Source: Opisthocomus hoazin | Lineage: Eukaryota > Chordata > Aves > Opisthocomiformes > Opisthocomidae | DNA length: 64,000 nucleotides | Assembly: GCF_030867145.1 (NCBI RefSeq) | Contig: NC_134433.1 | Coordinates: forward strand, 11,793,216 to 11,857,215 | Direction of reading: 5' to 3' | Shown here: piece after piece, positions 1 through 10,172 of the stretch | Layout: each line of letters opens with the position of its first letter | How positions within the stretch are numbered: position 1 is the stretch's first letter | Translations under genes and position numbers: made by a program | The notes under the pieces: generated by a model | Told to the model about the DNA's origin: nothing | The model's database searches: none | Seen by the model: only the letters and a program-made list of their open reading frames with translations

Positions 1-197
1 CTATTCCACCTGCGACCACAGCAACCTGGCCGACTGGCTGGGCGGCATCGACCCCAAGTTTCGTCAGTACACGTACAACCTGCTGACGTGTGGCATCAAC
101 CGCAACTTCTTGCATCGGGTGACGGAGCAGCAGCTGCAGGAGGACTGCCACATCAACACGGGCTTCCACCGCGTCCGCATCCTCACCGCTGCGAGGG
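1..197 (+). CDS. SARM1: SARM1 exon, end of second SAM domain (partial at left edge)
   Basis: Codons run from base 2 (TAT TCC ACC) to 196, and base 197 is the first base of a split Glu codon. The peptide covers the SAM2 helices, from NLADWLGG to [11 protein letters not shown]. The donor is GTGCGG at 198. The exon is cut by the window edge, so its true start is not visible. SAM2 helps to assemble the SARM1 octamer. Confidence 0.93.
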
Positions 198-1974
198 GTG
201 CGGGTCCCGCTGCTGCTCACTGCGCCCAAGCAGGCGGGTGGGGGCAAGTACCGAGGGTTGTTTGGGATGAGTTGTTGGGTACTTTTAACTTTTGGTTGCT
301 GTTTGCTCTGCCTAGAAATGCTTCACTCCCCTATAATGCTGCAAACTGCATCCGATGGGACTGATGTGTTTATCAGCTACCGGAGGAGCACCGGGTCGCA
401 GCTGGCCAGGTGAGTCCTGCTGGCAATGAGGCGGTGTGGGGATGAAGCCCAGAGTGAAGGCTGGTGATCAGTCGTGGGCAGAGTGTGGAGCCGGGGATTG
501 CTGCAGGCTGCCAAAAGCCGCAGTGCAAATGTGTACAGCATGTGCCATAAGCTGCGCGGTGGACAGGCAGTTCCCAGTCCTGTCACTGCCACCCTGTCCC
601 TCTGATGCTGCCTTACCCTTTTTCACACTGTGCTCGTGTGGCTGTAGGGGATCTCAGCAGGGAGTTAATGTCCATCTCCCTGTGATTTCTGCGTGGGCCC
701 AGACACCTGTACACAGGCTGGCTGGCAGCTGGCGTCTTGAGGACCATGCTGTTCTCTGTGGGAGCCTGTTCACTGCTCCTCTGTCTCACCATGTCTTAGC
801 CAATGTGGTGGGAGAGCACGGGAAGCCCAGGCACTGGCAGTAGCTCTGCTCACAGTGCTGTCTCCTCTCACCACCAGCCTGCTGAAGGTCCACCTGCAGC
901 TGCACGGCTTCAGTGTGTTCATCGATGTGGAGAAGCTGGAGGCAGGGAAGTTTGAAGACAAGCTGGTCCAGAGCGTCTTGAGTGCTCGCAATTTTGTGCT
1001 GGTCCTCTCCCCAAACGCACTGGATAAATGCATGGGAGACCCCGAGTGCAAGGACTGGGTGCACAAGGTAGGAAATGCCATCAGGCGGGAGCTTGGTGGA
1101 TGCTGGAGCAGGAAGGGGCTGGCGACGAGCTGCCACGGGCCATAGCCTGAGCACCTACATGTTCCTGCAGGAGATTGTGACAGCCCTGAACTCTGGAAAG
1201 AACATTGTACCTGTTACAGATCATTTTGAGTGGCCGGACCCAGAAACACTTCCCAAGGACATGAGGGCTGTTCTGAAATTTAATGGTATCAAGTAAGTAA
1301 AAGGAACCTGTGCTATGGGTTTCCTTGCTAGCTGGAGAGAACAGCTTGCATGAGCAGCAGCAAAGAGCACAAGGACACTGGGACAAACACACGAGGGAGG
1401 CAGAACAGGCCAAAGGGGAGGTGACTCACTTCAGGGACTCCAGAGCATGAAGGGAGCAAAGGTCCCCACCATAATCCCTTGGCTGTTGTTGCGCTTGGGG
1501 CTCCTCTGGATACCAGCGCTCCCCACCCCGTTGCTGCTGGGAGGATGCCCATCCCCATGGCCCCAGTCCTCCAGGCAGGAGTGATGCTGCTGACAGAGTT
1601 CGCCTGGATTCCTCTCACCTCCTGCTGCCCCTTCGTGCAGCAGCACCCTGGGCTGGCATCCCAACCTGCTTGTGGCCCTCCAGCCTGGCAGGGCACAGAG
1701 GAGGAGGCTTTCCTGCAGCAGACAGCGTTTCTCTGTTTTCCAGGGGGAAAAGGGGAGCTCCCAAAGAGCCGGGGTGGAGGAAGGAGCTATCTTATGGCAT
1801 CTCGCACAACAGAAAGATTAACTGAAATTTTCCCCTCGAACCAGGTGGTCCCACGAGTACCAGGAGGCCACAATCGACAAAATAATTCGCTTTCTCCAGG
1901 GCCGTTCCTCCCGGGACTCCTCGGCTGGGTCGGAGAATGGGCTGGACTGCTTGCCCTCCCTGGGGCAGACCTAG
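1..1974 (+). CDS. SARM1: SARM1, 3' part (SAM2 end, TIR NADase domain, stop); 5' part outside window
   Basis: SARM1 is a cytosolic and mitochondria-associated NAD+ hydrolase that drives axon degeneration. Its TIR domain cleaves NAD+, tandem SAM domains build the octamer, and an N-terminal ARM region keeps it inactive. The window holds five coding pieces: 1-197, 316-409, 878-1067, 1171-1292 and 1845-1974. All junctions are GT-AG and together they encode about 243 C-terminal residues. Seen directly: the SAM stretch [18 protein letters not shown], the TIR start DVFISYRR, the loop [14 protein letters not shown], then FVLVLSP, CKDWVHK and [13 protein letters not shown], ending in a Ser-rich tail. 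The Glu of DVEKLE (codon 930-932) corresponds to the known catalytic Glu (E642 in human). The ARM and first SAM domains lie upstream of the window. The gene is tail-to-tail with SLC46A1. Confidence 0.96.
316..409 (+). CDS. SARM1: SARM1 exon, SAM-TIR linker and TIR start
   Basis: The acceptor is ctctgcctag at 306-315 and the donor GTGAGT starts at 410. The split codon G+AA gives Glu, followed by [16 protein letters not shown] and then [14 protein letters not shown], the first beta strand and box 1 of the TIR domain. The linker is close in length to the human one. The exon ends inside a Ser codon (AG+C). Confidence 0.93.
878..1067 (+). CDS. SARM1: SARM1 exon, TIR catalytic core
   Basis: The acceptor is ccaccag at 871-877 and the donor GTAGGA starts at 1068. 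It encodes [20 protein letters not shown], then the EAGKFEDKL loop, the [17 protein letters not shown] strand, and CKDWVHK. The Glu at 930-932 is the expected catalytic residue of the NADase. The sequence is nearly identical to what is known for mammals, which suggests that NAD+ cleavage is retained. Confidence 0.95.
1171..1292 (+). CDS. SARM1: SARM1 exon, TIR C-terminal half
   Basis: The acceptor is ttcctgcag at 1162-1170. The donor GTAAGT at 1293-1298 splits a Lys codon (AA+G). The peptide runs [15 protein letters not shown], then [16 protein letters not shown], then AVLKFNGIK. These are the last strands and helices of the TIR fold. Confidence 0.94.
1845..1974 (+). CDS. SARM1: SARM1 last coding exon and stop
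   Basis: The acceptor is cgaaccag at 1837-1844. The first base completes Lys, then [34 protein letters not shown] and a short tail before TAG at 1972-1974. The helix and the [10 protein letters not shown] stretch are hallmark SARM1 C-terminal sequence. The final residues after it differ from the human tail, as expected for a disordered end. Confidence 0.94.
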
Positions 1975-2499
1975 AACCAGAACAGCTGCCTCACCCCCTC
2001 CAGAGACTTCCCAGCTGCCCCCTTGTTACGTGGGGCTAAATTTCTCCCTCTAGATTTTTCCTCTTCTTAGTATCCTGGCTTGAGACAAGGCCTGTGGCTC
2101 ATTAGCCCCCCTTCACCCTCCAAACGCAAGCCCCCCGGCGTTGAAAGGCCAGTTCTCATTTATAAGCTGCCTGGTGGAATCTGAGACAGACGAGTTGTCT
2201 TCCATGTCATCCCTTGGGGCAGCAGGACACGCAGGCTGTGCCTCCAGCAACGCTGGGGCTGCGAGGGAGACCAACACTGTCCCAATCCCCGCACGTGGCT
2301 GCAGCTCCCCCCAGAAGCATGTCCGAAGAGTAGGGATCTTCTGAGGACCGAAAGCTGGGTTGCTGCTGAGGGGTATGTCGCAAGAGGACACGGGAAAGAG
2401 AAGAGCAGCTGAGAGGGAACAGTCTGCAAGCATCATATGGCCTCTGCTGGGTGCCACGGGAGTATCCTTGCGGTCAGAAGCTGAGAGCAGGAAAGGGCA

Positions 2500-2505
2500 A
2501 ATAAA
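2500..2505 (+). terminator. Candidate proximal poly(A) signal of SARM1
   Basis: AATAAA lies 526 bases after the SARM1 stop codon, on the gene strand, with no intervening gene. It is a canonical hexamer. I saw no clear GU-rich downstream element. Confidence 0.45.
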
Positions 2506-4364
2506 AGCTAAGCCCTAACAAAATCCCTGTGTTTGGGAAAGATAACAACAGAGGCATCTAAACTACTCAGCAGCAGCTTTCTCTTTCCCAGTAATGTCCC
2601 TTTATCACACGAGCTCACTCCCTCCTTGAGGGCCTTTCACCTCCTAATGCTGCAAAACCAGTTTGTGCTCTTCACTTTGGCGACGGAAATTTGGGGTTAG
2701 CTCACGTGAAGTTTTGGCAAGGTCTTTGCAAAAAGTGCTTTTAAAACAACTCCCTTTCCTCCATCTGATGTTTCAGCTTTACGACTTTATCAGGTCTATG
2801 CTTATAGGACATAGGAGACCGGATTGTGACTCTGGAAAACACATCCATGCAGATACGCAAGATGCTAATTGCTGTACTGTACTTGTGGAGCTGTTGTACA
2901 CTGGCTGTATTTTACTCTGTTCTTGCTGCTCCACAGCAGATGTCCCGTGGTCTGTTCCTTCAGCCAGGAGCTGGCCTATCTCTCTGCTGACCAACGCTTC
3001 ACCTGACAGCCCTGGCTAAGCTCCTCAGGCTCAGGGTCGTCCCTGCTCTCTGCTGGATGCAATACCAAGCAGCATTTGTTTCTTTCTACCAACCCCTTCT
3101 CAGCACCCTCCAGGTCTTTTTGCAGCTACTCACTTGGAAATACCAGGAAAGGGCAAAGTCGATGCAAAGGGCAGGCAGAGGCTGCAAGGTGTGAGCACCA
3201 TCTGGGAGCAGGACTGGCAGCGCCTGCTGCTGACATGGGAAGTGGAGAACCACAGGCACCCTGACGCACCTCCCCTGAATCCTGTGGTCCCAGCCTTGTC
3301 CTGCTTCTCACACCTGCGTGGAGGGGCAGCAGGTTTCTCAACTGCAGGCCATTTTGCAATTAGCACCAGAAATTGCAGCTCCTACCTGAGCTTGTCTTTT
3401 CTGATGCAGAGCAAAGTTAGTAATGCAAACAGACATCCTTGTTCAGAGCACACATGGGAGGAAGAACAAGCCATGCCCAGGGAACACCAGCCTGTCCTGA
3501 TGCTCTGGGGACCAGGCTGATGCACCACCCTGCAGAAGCAAGCTCCTTTGCCCATCCCTGCTCCAGATAACTCAGCTCTTTCAGGAGGTAATGAGGAGTC
3601 TCAGCCACCTTGTCCTTCTCCTGGCTCTCCCCTTGCTGCTGCCTTAACAGGCAGAAACACAAACACATTTCGTTTTGGCTTAGATCCATGAACATTTGAG
3701 GGGGGGGGGAAGAAAAGTTAAATTTTGGTGCTTAATCACAGCTTTATGGATAGTTCTTATCAGCTCACAGTTAATGGCATCTTTGCTCTACAGTGAAAGG
3801 TTAATAGCTATATCTACCCATCATTCACCAGGAATAGAATCTATCTAATCTCCAGATTAAACACGAGCAAGCCAGCAGATGAGCCCAAAGGTGAATCCGC
3901 CAAAGGATAAAAGCCACTTGTGAGCTGCTTCAGGGAAAAGTCGTGAGTAACTGATTGAATGTCAAGGCCTCTGTGGCCACTGAAGGAGTCCCACACAAAC
4001 AGTCCTAAGGATTTTTCTCCCTGCAACAATACACAGTAAGACTATTGCATCTTGTTTCCCAGGAGCTCTCTAGCAATTAACCTCCTCACCCACCATTCGA
4101 TGTCGAGATTTACTCATTCTCTACAGCTTAGGCGTCTCACTGCAGCGAGATCCCATCTCATGCTCCAGCTGCCCAGACTGACTCTTCCTGTTTCCCCACC
4201 ATTCAGCTGTCTTCACCTTAATGAACTCGCTCTGCTCTTGTCAAAACATCCCATACCCAGCCCCTTCCAGTCTCAAGGAAACGATTCCTTCTGTTCTCAC
4301 TGTTCCTTATTCCTTTCCTGTGTCATGTCAGAAAGTGTTTGAAGTTGTTCTATTAGACATTATT

Positions 4365-4370
4365 AATAAA
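4365..4370 (+). terminator. Candidate distal poly(A) signal of SARM1
   Basis: AATAAA is followed within about 40 bases by a T/G-rich stretch (gcttctgtttgtgtcac). That is a better poly(A) context than the proximal hexamer. Using it would give a 2.4 kb 3' UTR. Confidence 0.4.
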
Positions 4371-4399
4371 TCGGTTTATACTCTAAATTCCCACCTCGC

Positions 4400-6140
4400 T
4401 TCTGTTTGTGTCACATGCTTCTCTCCCTGCAGCCTTCTCACCCTTGCTCACTCTTGCCGTCATGCTTTCTCATCCTCTGAACGGGCAGCAGAACTGACAT
4501 TCTCCAGGCACCATTCTCCGTGGGCACCCACACTTCAGGCTCATCTTTGCATGGACTGATGTAGCTCACTGCATCCCCAGGGACTCTGTACCTGCTGCCC
4601 ACAGTCACGATGCATGGATCATGTATTTGCTTCACGGTTGTAGTTCTTGGAGGACAGCCTAGAAAAACCATGTTTTAATTTTTTTAATTGAGTATAATAG
4701 TTCCTATTGAATTTCTCCTTTGCAAGCACACTGACACAAACAGGAAAGCAGAGCCAGAACACAATTACACTTCACTGCACAATATTGAGCAGCTGCTAGC
4801 ATTGGCGTCCATGGAGTCTGTTGGTAGAGAAGCCTTACTTCACAATAGGGTCAGTTAAAACAGCTAATGCAACACTCACAGCATGCCCTGTTCCTCAGCG
4901 AGGCTAATTCTGGGCTCAGCCAGACGCGTGACTATGTCCACAGGCATAACTACACAGATCAAGTGGCGTAACACCAAGTTCTTTTAGCCTCCCTGCTTCT
5001 CCATCTCCTGCTTCTCTACTCCCCACTTCTGCTTTTATCACAAACTCCTAATGAACAGGGAATCATGCTGTATAAGCATCTCGCATTTACTGCGTATTCA
5101 ACAACAGGTTACAGTACTCCTGGCGAGCTTTACTCTGGTGTTCAGGAAAAGCAAGCTTTGGCTGCTTGCAAGTCCCGCATCTGCATTTTTCCCAACTCAG
5201 GACCCTCACACGCTCATTCTCCACAAGGCAGATAACTTCCTGGTGCTGCTTCTTTACTGCAGAGCCTTCCATGAAAGAAGCAGCATGAAAATAATAGAGA
5301 GAAGCACAGAATGGGGCAAGGACAAATGACATTAACAGCTGTATGAGAAAAGCTATCTTTTTATGAACCATAAAAGAGAATGGAGGTTTTATTCATTCTG
5401 AAAGTAACGTGTCTGCTAAGCAATTTCACAGCTAAGGACATTACTTCATGCATCTGAACAGTGTGTGCAATGTAGAACTGCTGGTTTATGGCAGTTTGAA
5501 GAAAATAAGATTGAGGCAATACAGTCAATCGTTTGAAAGGAATAATTATGAATACCATGAACAGGGAGGTTTGCTTGCTGGCATCAACACATTCCAAGAA
5601 GGGCAGCAGAAGTGAGGTCACTGGCATAAAATTATGCCCCATGCAACAAAAAAATTTTATCTGCAAAGACACTGGTCCTGTCACCACACCAGCCCATCCC
5701 AACAGCACTGCGTACTGATGAAGGACTGCTTCTGGCCTTGCCACACGCAGAGCAGCGACTTCACACGACGCTAGAGCACACTGATCAAAGCTGGGGCCTT
5801 GGATTGGTAATGTAAGGGTCTTCAGTTAGGGGGGCCTAATTTTGTCAATTTTAGCCTTAACTTCATCAGTTTTGGCAACTGCCAATTAAGGCACCTACTT
5901 GCACCACGATATTCTCAGACGAGCTATTACTTCTCAAAAGGACCTCTGAAATCCTGGGCTGAGCAGACAGACAGGCAGGACGTGCCACCGGCACTCCTCA
6001 CTACAAGCTCTTGATGTGTTAGATTCTTGCCCTTGGACACCTCTAACTTGCGAAACCAAAGCTAGATTAGTCAATAAAGCAAGAGCACTCCTGTACTAAA
6101 CTACTGCTCATCACAAGGATTTCTGCAGGAGCCCAGTCTG
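4400..6140. other. Tail-to-tail gap between SARM1 and SLC46A1
   Basis: This is about 1.7 kb between the likely ends of two converging genes. I see no exon-like reading frame, RNA gene or recognisable repeat in it. A TTTATT at about 5386 could be a more distal - strand poly(A) signal for SLC46A1. Confidence 0.4.
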
Positions 6141-6144
6141 GCAC

Positions 6145-6696
6145 GTAACATTCATGTGACTTTTATTGACAACACATCGATTCGGAGCACAGATCTTCCT
6201 CCTCAGCAGCAGCACGCTGCTGGGTACCTCTGCTTCAGTCTTGCTCTGCAGGCTTTAGTCTGGGCCTCATCCACACCAACAGCTCATCTGCTGCACACTG
6301 CAGTGCTCACAGGGGAACATGTTTGGCAATTAAAGGAGAATTCAGCCCTCTCTCACCACTAAAAGCATGCCATAGAACCTTCCCTCCCACCAAACCCCAA
6401 ACCACTAATCAGCCTTGCAAATGGCCAACAACAGCTTTTACTCTTGATTGGCTTTTGGGTCTCTTGGGTTTTCTCTGACAGATGAGCCAACACAATGGCA
6501 AGGAGGCATTCATATCTGCAAATTAAGTTCCTACCGGTAGTCAGAGCCATGATTTCCAACTACTTGGCATTAAAAAATTAGTAAGGACAAGCAGGGTATC
6601 CCTCCAACACTTAATCTGTCCTTCAAGGGAAGAATAAAGAGCAGTCTTCAGATGGACGCTGCTGAGCTGGCCAATTCCTTGTTGCTAAGCTCCTGC
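6145..6696 (-). other. SLC46A1: SLC46A1 3' UTR
   Basis: Non-coding stretch between the SLC46A1 stop and the AATAAA at 6167-6162. No repeat was recognised. Confidence 0.5.
6162..6167 (-). terminator. Candidate poly(A) signal of SLC46A1
   Basis: TTTATT on the + strand reads AATAAA on the - strand, about 530 bases after the SLC46A1 stop. It is the first canonical hexamer downstream of the gene, implying a 3' UTR of roughly 0.55 kb. Confidence 0.55.
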
Positions 6697-6772
6697 TCAG
6701 CCATTTGCGGGGGTTATTGAAGCATCTGAGAAGTGACTGTAGTCATGGTTTGAGTCCCAGATCTCTATCCAC
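6697..6772 (-). CDS. SLC46A1: SLC46A1 exon 5, divergent C-terminal tail and stop
   Basis: The acceptor is tttctttcttag on the - strand, ending at 6773. The phase fits exon 4 (GG+G). It encodes a 24-residue acidic and aromatic tail after Gly440, [20 protein letters not shown] then PANG, with TGA at 6699-6697. Little resembles the human tail apart from length. The call rests on splice signals, phase and total length. Confidence 0.8.
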
Positions 6773-9700
6773 CTAAGAAAGAAAGAACAGTTAGAGCCTA
6801 CGAAGGCACACTGGGACATCGCTGAATGAAGTGAGTTTTAAAGTTTCAAAGGAACAGAACAAAATGACCCTGCTAGGAGCGGTATCACTTCTACTGCAAA
6901 TCCCAACACATTCTCACTCACAGGACTAACCAGGGGATTTGTTTCCTATCATGACACAACTTTTCCTTTAATTAGTAGAGAAACAACAGGAAGAGAGACT
7001 GCTAAGAGAACTCCATCTCTTTCATGAAGGAAGACTTTCAAATTCAACTCCAGATTTTGGATTCCATTCTGAGGGTTGAGTGAGACTTTGAAGCACTTTG
7101 AATGGCGGCAGCTACCTTACTTGGGCTGCAGGTTATCGCTAGGATTCAGACACAGAAGAAATGGACCTGCACCTCTGCTTACTGGGGCACGAAACACCCT
7201 CTCATAAGCATAATTGCAAATACGCCTTTAAAACTGTGAGTCTCTATCCTAAGTAGAGTAAATAGTGTTTTTCATTTACACTTCACAGATCCTATGGCAA
7301 AGTTAAGAAATTTGAAGTAAATTACCCAATAATAGCTGCCGGAATAAGAAGAATTATAGCCCCGAAGAGGAACGGGAATCCCCTCATGAAGTGCAAGCTG
7401 GCAGGATAGAGAGAGTTGAACACTCCTGCAGCCACAAGCGAACACAGCCCTTCCACACAGGCAACAGAAGCAAAGAGAGCACCTGGAAAAGAGATACGAG
7501 ATGTTAATGGTCAGACAGCCCTGTCTGCAAACATTTTTAACACATCACCTGCAATGGGATTCTGTGAATCTTGCTAAGGGTTTGCAATTCCCACCAGAAA
7601 AAAGGTGTCTGCATTGTCACATTTGGTAAACAAGAGCTGGGAGCAGAGATCAGGCACACTGTGCTGGCCTGGCAGGCCAAACCCGTCAAGCTCAACTTCT
7701 CTGTAGCCAGGACCACCTCAGGGACCTCCGGAATCTGTATCCCTAGAGCTGATCAGGGATATTATGTATCAGCTGGATTGTAAATGCTGTACATGGGGCT
7801 ATCTAGATCTGTTTACTGCCAAGCACATCTTATCGCTTGTTAAACATTAAGTACAGCAGAAGGCTGCACTTTTTATAGATTTAGCATCATAAACCTGGTG
7901 TTGTGTGTCACCTTCATCCTAATATAAGAAACATGAATTGTGCAAAATCACCTTTTGATCTTTCCCACCTCGATTCCCTCCTCCCCTCTGTCTGCCTGCA
8001 GAGGTATTCCTACACAGTGTTTAACAGCAAGTGTAAGCTCTCCAAACAAACTACTGGAAGAAAGGCAAATATACTCCTCCTACGGGTTATCCATGATCTT
8101 TCATTATGGTCAATGATATAACTCTCTAACAACACTAGGTTTCTTCCTACTGTTACTGATCTACAGAAAAGAGTCATGGTCAGGGAAATCACGATTTTCT
8201 GCTCATTGTATAATCCATTTTAACTCTTGCTCCTTGTAGAAGTTTTGGAAACCAACAGATGAATGAAGGAAATGCTTGAATGCAATACTTATCATCTTGC
8301 TTTTCTTCTCCTGTCCTCATCTTGAAAATGTAGCAAGTCTAAATGGATGAATGACAATTATTCCGAAAAAATAAAGCGTTACCCTAAGCCTGAGGGTAAC
8401 TGCAGGGGCGCAGGAGACCAAAGCAGCCAGGGAAGTCCTAACCTCCCAAAGCAGTTTGGTTTCAATGTTCCAAGAAAACAGTGTTTCAGGACCTGGCTTA
8501 AGCGTACTGGCCAACTCCTTACCCTGTTCGGTCTCGCTGACCAGCTTGGAGAGCTTGGCTCTGATGACTGGAGTGGCTGCCATGGAAAGGAACAGAATCC
8601 CATAACCTGCGAGAAAGATATTGCACATTAGGGAAAGCTTAGCTGAAAAACAAAGTCTCCAAAGTCAGTCCCAGAAATCTATAGAGCCAGGTGGTTTCTC
8701 CCTGCTATATTTAGACCCAGTTCACCTTCCTGCATCTCACAATGCACTTTAGTCTGCACCTGCAGTGTAATATGGCTTCTGGGAAACCTAATATTCTAGG
8801 CACTATATGGTTGCACTTTTGGCTTCAGCGTTCGGCCAGCTGTGCTGTTGGCAAGCCACAGTTCTGTTGGTACATGAGCTGCAACGGAGGCAGAACTTCC
8901 TCCGCATGCCTGAACTCCCGGAAGCACACTGCCCTCCTGCATCCACTGTCATCTCTAAGCTAAGGGCCTGAGATATGGGGATTTAAGAGCTCAGCATCAC
9001 CTGTAAACATCAGTGGTGTTGTAGCAGCAAGAGAAATCACAACCAGTCCAGCAATATTGGAGATCAGTCCTATCTCGGCCACCCAGGTGTCTTCAAGGCA
9101 GAGCTGCAGCAGCCGCAGCCCTCCCAGGCTGCTCAGGTAAGCCAGGTAGCTGGCGGCTGAGCCGTACCCAATGAGGTCTGCAGCCCAGCAGAGAGGGGAG
9201 CCAAGCTCGTACAAAACAAAGAGGTCCTTGGTTCCAAAATGTACTGTGACAAGAAGAAAGAAAGCCAGGGAGTAAAGAGCGAGCTTCCGCCTGCAGCTAG
9301 AGTGTTCCGGGGCTGTGTACAGCCTGTAGACGGCCTTGTAATGATGGAGTGTGAACAGCTTGGCTGGTTTCCGCTGCTTCACCGATTCCTGAAGACAGAA
9401 AGCAGCGTAGAGAGCAGCAGCCAGACTGGTGGCGAGCACGAGCCAAAAGGGGTTGATGTACCCCTGAGCCTTGCGCCACTGGCCGCCGCCAATGCTGGCC
9501 AGCATGCCTGCGACGCCGAGGCACGCCTCGAGGATGGCGACGCGAAATGTACGTGCGCGTTTGTCGCTGGTGTCGGCCGCGTAGGCGAAGCAGCTGGCCA
9601 GGATCAGGTTGTAGTCTCCCATCAGGCCACTCAAGACGCGTCCAAGGAGAAAGTAGGCGACATGCAGCTGCAGGTACATGACGAGAAGATAGACGGCTGC

Positions 9701-10172
9701 TTGCACGGCCATACCCACCGCCGGCAGGACGAGAGCCGGGCGGCGGCCCACGCTGTCGCTCCATGGTCCGAAGAGGGTCACGGAGAAGAGCCCGACGAAG
9801 AAGCCTCCCAGATTGATACAGAGGTTCCAGTGGGAGACGAGCGCTTCCACCTCCTGCAAGAGAAACAGGCGCTGAGGCTCCCGGCACGCCCCGGCCCCCC
9901 CGCTCGGCGGCAGCTCCCCCCCCCCCCCCCCCCCCCCTTCCCCGCACCTCCCGCAGTGGGTCGGCGGCAGCGCTGCCGTTCCCGCAGCCGGCGGGGCCGC
10001 TGGCGTTGCGGCCGTTGTAGCCGCGCTCGGCCCCGAGCCGGTCCCAGAGGTACTGGGTGGCGAGCGGGCCCTGCAGGCCGAGGGACACGGTGGCCAGGAC
10101 GAGGAGCGGCTCGGCGGCGGGCAGCGGCGGGCACCGGCGGGCTGGGGGCTCCGACGGCGGCGGCGCGGCCAT
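6697..10172 (-). CDS. SLC46A1: SLC46A1, proton-coupled folate transporter (complete, 5 exons, 464 aa)
   Basis: SLC46A1 (PCFT) is a 12-helix major-facilitator symporter that carries folate with protons across the apical membrane of gut epithelium and the choroid plexus. Coding pieces on the - strand are 10172-9948, 9853-9001, 8606-8523, 7482-7326 and 6772-6697. They sum to 1395 bases, giving 464 aa (human 459). Features seen: N-glycosylation sequons at N56 and N65; Cys63 and Cys297, matching the human C66-C298 disulfide; the DSVGRRP loop (D108 to P114); E184; His245/246 and H280; R375 in TPVIRAKL; P424 in GFPFLFG. All of these are positions known to matter in human PCFT. The C-terminal tail diverges strongly. 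The gene is head-to-head with SLC13A2 and tail-to-tail with SARM1. Confidence 0.96.
6773..7325 (-). other. SLC46A1: SLC46A1 intron 4
   Basis: 553 bases with consensus ends. Nothing else was recognised in it. Confidence 0.75.
7326..7482 (-). CDS. SLC46A1: SLC46A1 exon 4, TM11-TM12
   Basis: The acceptor is tcttttccag on the - strand and the donor is GTAATT at 7325. The 157-base exon encodes [19 protein letters not shown], then [20 protein letters not shown] and [12 protein letters not shown]. It is not an ATG-initiated open frame and was found by protein similarity. P424 in GFPF matches human P425, another disease-associated position. Confidence 0.93.
7483..8522 (-). other. SLC46A1: SLC46A1 intron 3
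   Basis: 1040 bases with GTAAGG and CAG ends on the - strand. No repeat or embedded reading frame was recognised. Confidence 0.8.
8523..8606 (-). CDS. SLC46A1: SLC46A1 exon 3, TM9-TM10 region
   Basis: The acceptor is tttctcgcag on the - strand and the donor GTAAGG is at 8522. The 84-base exon encodes [20 protein letters not shown] then LVSETEQ, starting and ending in split Gly codons. R375 corresponds to human R376, a residue linked to proton binding and hereditary folate malabsorption. Confidence 0.94.
8607..9000 (-). other. SLC46A1: SLC46A1 intron 2
   Basis: 394 bases between exons 2 and 3. I see nothing else in it. Confidence 0.8.
9001..9853 (-). CDS. SLC46A1: SLC46A1 exon 2, TM2 to TM9 core
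   Basis: The acceptor reads tctcttgcag on the - strand, ending at 9854, and the donor GTGATG starts at 9000. The large 853-base exon encodes residues 76-359 and the first base of Gly360. It holds [20 protein letters not shown], the DSVGRRP loop, [68 protein letters not shown] and [13 protein letters not shown]. One large central exon is also the human arrangement. Confidence 0.96.
9854..9947 (-). other. SLC46A1: SLC46A1 intron 1 with a 22-base homopolymer
   Basis: This intron is only 94 bases. On the + strand it contains an unbroken run of 22 C (9916-9937), so the pre-mRNA carries 22 G starting about 10 bases after the 5' splice site. The length of such a run is often misread. Confidence 0.8.

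Larger units (their letters stand above)
1975..4390 (+). other. SARM1: SARM1 3' UTR and downstream flank
   Basis: No coding signal was found after the SARM1 stop. Two + strand AATAAA signals could end the transcript: 2500-2505 (short UTR, about 550 nt) and 4365-4370 (long UTR, about 2.4 kb). I cannot tell which is used. The stretch is unique-looking and moderately C/T-rich from 4.05 to 4.55 kb, with a 10-G run at 3700-3709. Confidence 0.5.

Noticed and set aside
436-843. 135-codon + strand frame between SARM1 exons
   Set aside because: It lies wholly inside the 410-877 intron, and its product resembles nothing known.
1479-2039. 186-codon + strand frame across SARM1 intron and last exon
   Set aside because: It uses a different frame from the true last exon, has no recognisable domain and is mostly intron.
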